Part shown: positions 58,054 to 64,000 of the stretch, one piece after another
How the letters are laid out: the number at the start of each line of letters is the position of its first letter
Numbering within the stretch: position 1 is the first letter of the stretch
Assembly (NCBI GenBank): GCA_024699855.1
Contig: JAMPIQ010000002.1
Span: 5,518,001-5,582,000, forward strand
Origin: Aphelenchoides besseyi
Taxonomy: Eukaryota > Nematoda > Chromadorea > Rhabditida > Aphelenchoididae
DNA: 64,000 nt
Reading direction: 5' to 3'
Translations under genes and position numbers: made by a program
Notes under the pieces: generated by a model
What the model was told of the DNA's origin: nothing
The model's input: the letters and a program-made list of their open reading frames with translations, nothing else
Database searches by the model: none

Positions 58054-59173
58054 ATGGCATCCACTGAGTCTGAAGAAGTGAAAGTCGAGAAGCAGAACGA
58101 TGAGCATCCCACTGACCAGCTGATCGAACCGAGGACTTTGGCCGAACAGGTCTCTCAAAATGAACAGGAGATGTACAACAGAACTCAACAACAATTCCAG
58201 GACATTGAAGAAGAAGTGCGTTAATTAATTAGACCCATTTCTAACTGTTCTTTAGATTCGAAAGACTCAAGTGTTGGTCTCAAAAAAAGAGGACATCGCT
58301 GCTTTGGTTGGTGAATACGATCCACAAATCTCAGCAAAATACTTTGCCAAGGCGCAGGTTCGTTTATTCTCAAAGAAATCCAAACAAATCGCTCTTAGGA
58401 ATTGGCTCAAAAATATTCTCACATTCAACGCATTCGCGGTGATGGAAACTGTTGGTATCGAGCTGTTTTGGTTGCCGAATTGGATCGTGTATTCAATGAT
58501 AAATCGGAGTTGGATCGGTAGGATTTGCAAGGACGACTCGATTTAAGAGGTTGTTGCAGTTTTATCGATTTGTGCAAAGGATGGCGTCAACGAATGGCTA
58601 ATTTTGGTTTTCCCGAATTGACTACCGAGGATTTCTGTGATGCGGTGAGAAGTTCGAATGATTTGCGTTGTTACAACCATTTCAGATTGATGATGTTCTT
58701 ACGTCAATCAAGAACGGAACCAAGAATCTCGACTTTCTCTACGACGATCTTAACAACGAGAACTATGCTAATTACTTGGTTGCTTTTATGCGGTATGCTT
58801 CGAATTTTGTCTACTTTATTCGCCATATGTTTAGTATGATTACTTCTGCTTATTTACGCGAAAACGAAGCTCTTTACTCGGGTTTCATCGAGGGCGAGCG
58901 AACTGTCGATCGTTACTGCAAAGATGAGATTGAGGCGATGTGGAAAGACAGCGATCATTTGGCAATCATTGGTCTTGTCAATGCCATCGGTATGCAGTCC
59001 CAATGTCTGCAATCACCTATACGCAGCCGTTTTTAGAAGTTCCTGTTCGTATCGAATATATGGATCAGACTCAAGCACCGAATGGCGGATGGCAACACGA
59101 CATTGGCGATGGTGAACCAAAACTTCATTTCCTTTATCGTCCGGGCCATTACGATGTTTTGTACTTGAAATAA
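58054..59173 (+). CDS. Otubain deubiquitinase (OTUB family)
   Basis: Starts MASTESEEVKVEKQ. Seven exons give the full OTU fold: IRGDGNCWYRA holds the catalytic Asp and Cys, FGFPELTTEDF, DDLNNENYANYLVAFMR, ENEALYSGFIEGERTVDRYCKDE, and the final LYRPGHYDVLY with the catalytic His. Two short introns (after GAT CG and ATG CG) must be removed to keep phase. Otubains cleave ubiquitin from proteins, OTUB1 preferring Lys48 chains and also blocking some E2 enzymes without catalysis. The insertion around CKGWRQRM after the catalytic helix is less conserved. OTUB1 or OTUB2 cannot be separated with certainty; the length favours OTUB1. Confidence 0.92.
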
Positions 59174-59524
59174 TGTTCTCACTACTATATCTGTTCGAAT
59201 AAACTCCGATAACTTAAAGTTCTTTTCAATTGAACAGTCAGAGAAAACATTTAACACAGAACGTAGTTTATCCGATTAATGAACTTATTGAAATATTTGG
59301 ATTGAACGATATGTCCCATGAATACACGCCTATAAGTCGACAACAGAAAGTAGAACGAGCACGATTGCTATTGCAAAAGGCCAAGATCAGGTTACGGTCC
59401 TCGTTCTTGAAACGATCGTCGTTCGTGGGACTGAAAGTCGGAGCTTCGCAGTTTGTCGCTCTTTTCTGCATTCCGTGAATTTCGTTTACAATTAAACGCT
59501 CTGAATTTCAGTCCGCTTGCAATC
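59174..59524. other. Otubain 3' flank and eL38 upstream, with a small frame
   Basis: AATAAA at about 59200 ends otubain. A frame at 59230-59478 (ATG at 59311, 55 codons, SRQQKVERARLLLQKAKIRL) looks helical and coding-like but is unassigned; it might be part of a 5' exon. A TTTCAG acceptor ends at 59511, 14 bp before the eL38 start. Confidence 0.35.
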
Positions 59525-59831
59525 ATGCCGCGCGAAATCACCGACATCAAGGAGTTTTTGTTGACTGCTCGTCGAAAGGACGCGAAATCCGTGAAAATCA
59601 AGAAGAACCCTTTGAATGTCAAGTTCAAGATTCGCTGCAGTCGTTACATGTACACGCTTGTCGTTGCTGTAAGTTTGTTTCCACTACGGATTGCAAAATC
59701 ATAAGCCCATTTTGCGTCTTTTTGTATTTTAAAGTTCAGTTCACTGAGATTTCTGTTTTCAGGATATGACCAAAGCCGAGAAGTTGAAACAATCGCTTCC
59801 ACCAGGACTTCAAGTGAAAGAGCTCAAGTAA
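59525..59831 (+). CDS. RPL38: 60S ribosomal protein eL38
   Basis: Two exons split at VVA by a 93-nt intron. [38 protein letters not shown] and [19 protein letters not shown] are almost identical to eL38 of other animals; about 70 residues, full length. The acceptor-like TTTCAG 14 bp before the ATG fits the trans-splicing or short 5' exon usual for nematode ribosomal protein genes. Confidence 0.97.
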
Positions 59832-60037
59832 AGACCACATTGCGACTTCGTATTGTAAGCTCTGTTGTTAAAACGTTTATTAAATTTTGCTGTTGACAAT
59901 TCATTGGTTGTTTTCGATTTCGTAACCGTAAAGAAAAACAATTTTATGCAGATCGGAATTTAATCCGTGACTTCGTCGCGATACTGCACGACTTATAACT
60001 CGAATACAAGTTGTTTTATTCATCTGTTGTAACCGAG

Positions 60038-60890
60038 ATGTCTGACGATAAAGACACTATTATTGATTCGAATGATGTGAAGTCGTCTGTTCGACAGATT
60101 GTCGGCTTCTTGAACAACTTTTCTTCGTGGACTACAACCAATGATACCGAACCACCGATCGAGGACAACAATTTGGTTTTGTTTCGTAAAGACAGTAAAA
60201 AGTAAGGTAGAAACGGTGAATTCAAGTTACATGTTTGCAGTTTGATTACTCCAACAGATCAAGTAAAGATACCGGTTGGTCATCAAGGCGTGATTGCGGA
60301 GATTCATTTGGGCGTTGTAGTTGGTGATGAAATTAAGGCCAGTCACGATTCTTTGGAAGATATTGCGGATCGCGTAGCGGGTTTTGTGATCTGCTACACG
60401 TTTCGACTTCGGTAATCTTTGAACATTTTGACAGGAAAATACAAAGTCTTTAGTGATCACAACTATAAAGTTGGAAGTCGTGTATTCGCGGAAACTCACG
60501 AGTTTCCGTCTAATGTCGCGATATCCGAAGTGATACCACGTTCGCTAATCGAACGACCTGATGGATGTGTGGTTAGTTTCAGTGATTTTAATAGAATACC
60601 TACAAATTCACGCTCAGGTTTGGTCGAAAGTGAACGGCGAAGAAGTGCAACGAGCACCACTCTCTGAACTTCGCACTGCAATCTTGAAGATGATTCCGCA
60701 CGTCAATAAGTTTGCACCGCTTAACAAAGGAGACATCGTACTTAGTGGCAGTCCAAGTGGCGGCCACTATGTTAAACAGGGCGATGCGTTGGAAGGCGGA
60801 ATCGAGGATGTTGCTCGGGTTGAATTCATCGTGGAAAAGATGGATGAGCATGTTCCAAAAGTCGTTGACGATCCAAGAGCTTCTGAGTGA
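60038..60890 (+). CDS. Fumarylacetoacetase-family protein (FAHD1-like) with altered metal ligands
   Basis: Starts MSDDKDTIIDSNDV. Four exons. The best second join uses the acceptor CTTTAG just before GATCAC, giving CYTFRLRDHNYKVG, which aligns with the CLDMTARD region of FAHD1. The C-terminal half VWSKVNGEEVQRA, NKGDIVLSGSPSGG and ALEGGIEDVARVEFIVEK is a clear FAH domain. FAHD1 is a mitochondrial acylpyruvase and oxaloacetate decarboxylase using Mg bound by Glu-x-Glu and Asp. Here the corresponding stretches read AEIHLGVVVG and CYTFRL, so one Glu and the Asp appear replaced by His and Thr, and the N-terminal GRNYADH motif is not seen. Activity is uncertain. Confidence 0.72.
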
Positions 60891-60965
60891 TTTCCAACTG
60901 ATCATCTCGAACGTTAACTAAACAACGATACTTAGCTTGTTATAGACTTTAAATAAACAATCGAT

Positions 60966-61271
60966 ATGCAAACTACTTCTCTTTTCTATATAATCTTCAA
61001 GCTTTTAAGAGCAATTCGAACTAAGAAGCCAAGAAATCGGTTTCTCAAAATTACTCGTGTGTTAGTTGAGGTAATCAACTGCAAGGAAGTGCTCGTAGAT
61101 TATGCTGCCGTTTGAACTAAAAGTGTTATGTTTTGTTTGTAGCTTCCAATCCACAATGTGTTTACATGGAAATTGCTTTTCGGACGCAAAAAAGGTCTCA
61201 AAACGAATTTGCAGGATCGTCTGTTGGCATTTACCGTAACTGAGACCCGAATTGCAGTCGACGGTGTGTAG
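60966..61271 (+). CDS. Small protein of unknown function
   Basis: ATG at 60966, 75 bp after the FAH-family stop, opens MQTTSLFYIIFKLLRAIRTKK and continues RFLKITRVLVE to a donor GTAATC. After a TTTGTAG acceptor it reads LPIHNVFTWKLLFGRKKG and ends IAVDGV, 77 residues in total. The protein is basic with a hydrophobic N-terminus. No family recognised. It may instead be part of a longer gene running to 61.6 kb. Confidence 0.35.
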
Positions 61272-61677
61272 GCTCAGTTGCCGAGTGCGAAAGTCGGAAA
61301 GCGGCTGCTCGTGTTTTACGAAATCTTCTTTAAAATACTCGTGATTTTACTTATTTCTAAGGTTGTTCTATTGTTCCCTGGTGCTCTCGGCACTTACCAT
61401 CGTCAGATGAAATTGGCGAGTTGCTTTTTCCGGAGATTTTTCGTTTTGGATTTTTTGTTTTCCGGTTTTTGTGTTTTTGACAAGAAGATTCTAGTAAGAG
61501 CCTTTGAGTCATGTACATCTTGTGAGCGTGTACTCAATGGCTTTTTCGATTATATGAAGAAATCGATCGTTTCGAATTCAAACGTGATCCGTTGATTTCA
61601 ATTGGACTTTTCCTAAGCGTGGATTCTATTTTGATTTCGATTAAGTCTAACGAATCTTAGGGCTCAAAACACTCAAA
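61272..61677. other. Upstream region of eS27
   Basis: A plus-strand hydrophobic frame 61278-61595 without ATG has no recognisable relatives. Otherwise nothing is seen. Confidence 0.3.
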
Positions 61678-62027
61678 ATGCCTTTGGCTGTCGATTTGCT
61701 TCATCCTGATCCAGAAAAGGAACGCCAGCGCCACAAATTGAAGCGTCTGGTTCAACATCCGAACAGCTTCTTCATGGACGTGAAATGTCCGGGATGTTAC
61801 AAGATTACCACAGTGTTCTCACACGCCCAATCAGTGGTGGTTTGTGTTGGATGCTCGACCGGTAAGTCGTTTGATGATGTAAACGATTGGTAATTTGTTT
61901 TTTTAGTTTTGAATCAACCAACTGGTTAGTTTATTGGGAGAGTGAACTTCGAAGGTTCTAATCCGACCTTTTAGGTGGTAAAACTCGATTGATCGAAGGA
62001 TGTGCATTCCGTCGTAAAGCGAACTAA
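61678..62027 (+). CDS. RPS27: 40S ribosomal protein eS27
   Basis: Three exons give 84 residues. [20 protein letters not shown], then [16 protein letters not shown] and CVGCSTG/VLNQPTGGK form the conserved C4 zinc ribbon (CPGC, CVGC), and the end is GCAFRRKAN. Both introns fall in phase 1 in the C-terminal third. Stop TAA is at 62025-62027, 149 bp from the stop of the convergent minus-strand gene. Confidence 0.97.
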
Positions 62028-62176
62028 GTGAAAGCCATCTATTCGTCATTGTTGACGTTGTGATGGGAAAGTTTGTTCCTTTTATATTGTTATTGTTTGG
62101 CGTTATTGTTTTAATTGCAATAAAGCTATTTAAGTGGATTTATGATCAGAGAATTAGAAATATTTATTATTGTTCT

Positions 62177-63472
62177 TCAAAGGCACTCTTGTTTCGAGCA
62201 ACAAACATTGTGATTGTAAGATTGAGAGAAAACACAGTATGGAAAGTCGACGAATGTACAGGAGTTAATTCCTGTGCATTGTAAGGGCAAATTGGAATAC
62301 CCGGGATACATTTTGATTTCTCCGTATTGTCCGTTTGAGCCGCCACAGCAAATGTATTGTAGAATTGCGCTGTTGTATTCGCAGTGATAACCGGGAGAGC
62401 AAGATTGACTGATGCAGTTCTTCGGTGTGCTTCCGTAAACTTCAACACGAGCAGATGGGTTTCGACAAGTTGCTGAAGATTTCCATCTGTTACATAGCAA
62501 TTTGTTGTTATTAAGTCACCTGCTTGAGGATCTCGGACGCGTGGACCAGTGGGCTGACAGTATCCGCCAATGCACGCCGTTCCGCCGTTATCTAAACGTG
62601 AAGATCGACATTGTTGATCAAAAATACACGGTTCGTTTATGTTAGCCATTGAATAACACTGGTTGTTAATTTGTATTTGATTAGGAGAACAAGTGACTAA
62701 AAACCCAACACACAGTTAGAAAACGGACTTGTAAGTGAAAACCTGAAGTTGGCAACATTTGATCTCTCACACATTGAAAACCGTTGTAGATGTCCGTAAG
62801 ACCACACGTGCATTTGTGCAAATTACAAACAGCTCCAACATAATTGCATTGCTGACTAAAGTCGCAGTCATCGTAATACTGCTGCAGCTTATAGCACATG
62901 TTGCCGATACTAATTTCTTTGTTTGAACACGGAGCCTTTCCTAATGCACTTACTAGAAATCTATGAGTCAAGTTAATTATACAGAGAGTTTGTTAACTAA
63001 CACGCTTCAATCACATAATATGAATCACTAAACTTACTCGTCACTTGACCGCGAGTAGGTTGGCAATTTTGACCGTTGTAATTGAAACCACCACGACAAT
63101 AACAAATGTTTCCAACGCATTGACTATTCGCAAAAGCGCATTGATTGTCGTAAGTGCAGGCAGAGCCGTAACCCGATGGCACCGCTGCAATTAACAACTG
63201 GGATTCAAAAGCACATCCCAAAACCTACAGACTGAATTTGCACAACAGAAACCGTTGTAGCAAAAGAAGCCGGGCGACTGAAAAGAATGTGACGATCATA
63301 ATTCTGGAATCATAACACAAACTAATCGTTGACACGCTTGATCTGTTTGACAGCTGACTCCGTTGTACAATTGGATCATAGTCGCCGGGCAATTTTGTTG
63401 ACCATAAGATGTATGAACAGAAATAAAGACGAGGAAGAAGATATTAAGAATCGGAAAACCGTGATTCAACAT
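62177..63472 (-). CDS. Secreted EB/lustrin-type cysteine-rich protein
   Basis: Starts MLNHGFPILNIFFLVFISVH, a signal peptide. Seven or so exons encode repeated six- to eight-cysteine modules: CPATMIQLYNGVSCQTD with CYNGFCC, then YGSACTYDNQCAFANSQCVG and CYCRGGFNYNGQNC, then CYKLQQYYDDCDFSQQC with CNLHKCTCG, then CIFDQQCRSS, and finally a lustrin-like SCSPGYHCEYNS...YICCGG block. EB modules are mostly nematode-specific and occur in extracellular matrix and surface proteins. The final exon uses the acceptor CTTCAG so that ATCRNPSARVEV keeps the Cys-rich frame; the alternative frame is open but has no cysteine pattern. AATAAA (minus) is at 62168-62163. Confidence 0.85.
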
Positions 63473-64000
63473 CTTGAAATTCTTCGAACTGGGTTGTTGA
63501 TCCGAAGAGGAAACGACAGTTTTTTAAGCGACTGAGCGGAATATGAGTTCGTGGATTGAAGGTAAGTTCGACCTTTTGTGTACAGAACTACTTGGCCCCG
63601 AAAATAAATCGAGAAATAAGGCGGAGCTGTGGAGTCGAGTTCCGGTTAACGCGTGGGATGCGTGTGTTGAGAAGCGAGCAGACTCACGAATTCATCATCG
63701 TATTTAGCAAAATCTTTTTGATTGAATTCGAGAATGTAAACAAGCTTTTTAGACGTTCCTGCAGCTCATTGAATCGAACTTTTCCCCCGTTTCTTATTTC
63801 CACTAAATCAACAAATAGCGGGAAACCCAAAACCGCAACCTAAACTCCTAACAATCGAAATCAACTTTCAAGAGCTTTTGAAGCTATTTTTCTGTTTTGA
63901 ATCGAGCGAATTTTAAGTGTAAATGCGAATTGAGAACGTCATTCAATTGGTCATGAGAATCACAGAAACCCAGCATGCAAATTAGTTACACAAACTAATC
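63473..64000. other. Right edge, mostly intergenic
   Basis: Upstream region of the EB/lustrin gene; apart from the doubtful frame at 63543-63707 nothing is supported. Confidence 0.3.
63543..63707 (+). CDS. Possible 5' end of an unknown gene
   Basis: ATG at 63543 (MSSWIEELLGPENKSRNK) spans a 24-nt unusually short candidate intron after GAAG and continues VPVNAWDACVEKRADS to TAG at 63705-63707. The opening is well formed, but such a short intron would be exceptional and the product has no recognisable domain. It may continue beyond the right edge through other splicing. Confidence 0.25.
   Translation: MSSWIEGKFDLLCTELLGPENKSRNKAELWSRVPVNAWDACVEKRADSRIHHRI

Noticed and set aside
62167..62649. 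Alternative open frame through the last exon of the EB/lustrin gene
   Set aside because: Lacks the cysteine pattern that the other frame shows.

Overview
The window is eukaryotic, and nearly all recognisable genes are broken by very short introns (about 37 to 60 nt) ending in TTTTAG or TTTCAG. Gene density is high, there are convergent genes whose stop codons lie 35 to 80 bp apart, and several starts sit a few bases after a splice-acceptor-like site. Together with an astacin-ShKT protease, an MSP-domain protein, an EB/lustrin-type cysteine-rich protein and a LAMP-like protein, this points to a nematode nuclear genome (inference; the clade cannot be named from the sequence). All gene models below were joined by hand from reading frames, splice signals and family motifs, without transcripts or searches.

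Left part (1-21 kb), loosely packed: the 3' end of an ENPP-family ectoenzyme; a two-LIM-domain protein; an M13 (neprilysin) remnant that has lost its catalytic core; a long stretch with no gene I can support; a possible small secretory or membrane peptide; a minus-strand astacin metalloprotease with a ShKT tail whose last exons lie beyond a 607-nt intron; a ZIP-like transporter with altered metal-binding motifs; and a Rho-like GTPase with altered G1 and G3 positions.

Middle part (21-39 kb), compact: a Kunitz-like secreted protein, TMEM258, SERINC, a SPATA7-like protein tail-to-tail with a LAMP-like protein, a KANSL2-like NSL-complex subunit divergent from NAXD, NAXD followed by SNAPC3, two secreted or membrane Ser/Thr-rich proteins on the minus strand, and an unrecognised Cys/His-rich gene with an in-frame stop near its 5' end. 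From 38.8 to 45.3 kb lies a gene-poor tract with minus-strand coding fragments (one IGBP1-like), probably holding the regulatory region of the OTX homeobox gene that follows.

Right part (45-64 kb): OTX; then a same-strand run with gaps of 50 to 368 bp (proline-rich secreted protein, MSP-domain protein, BCCIP, a small secreted protein, a RING/B-box protein, ATG5, a Thr-rich secreted protein); HAAO on the minus strand; otubain; ribosomal proteins eL38 and eS27; an FAH-family protein; and a minus-strand EB/lustrin cysteine-rich secreted protein. No tRNA, rRNA, CRISPR array, complete transposon or virus-derived gene was recognised. I see no coherent new multi-gene system; the most unusual items are single genes whose catalytic or metal-binding residues are altered.
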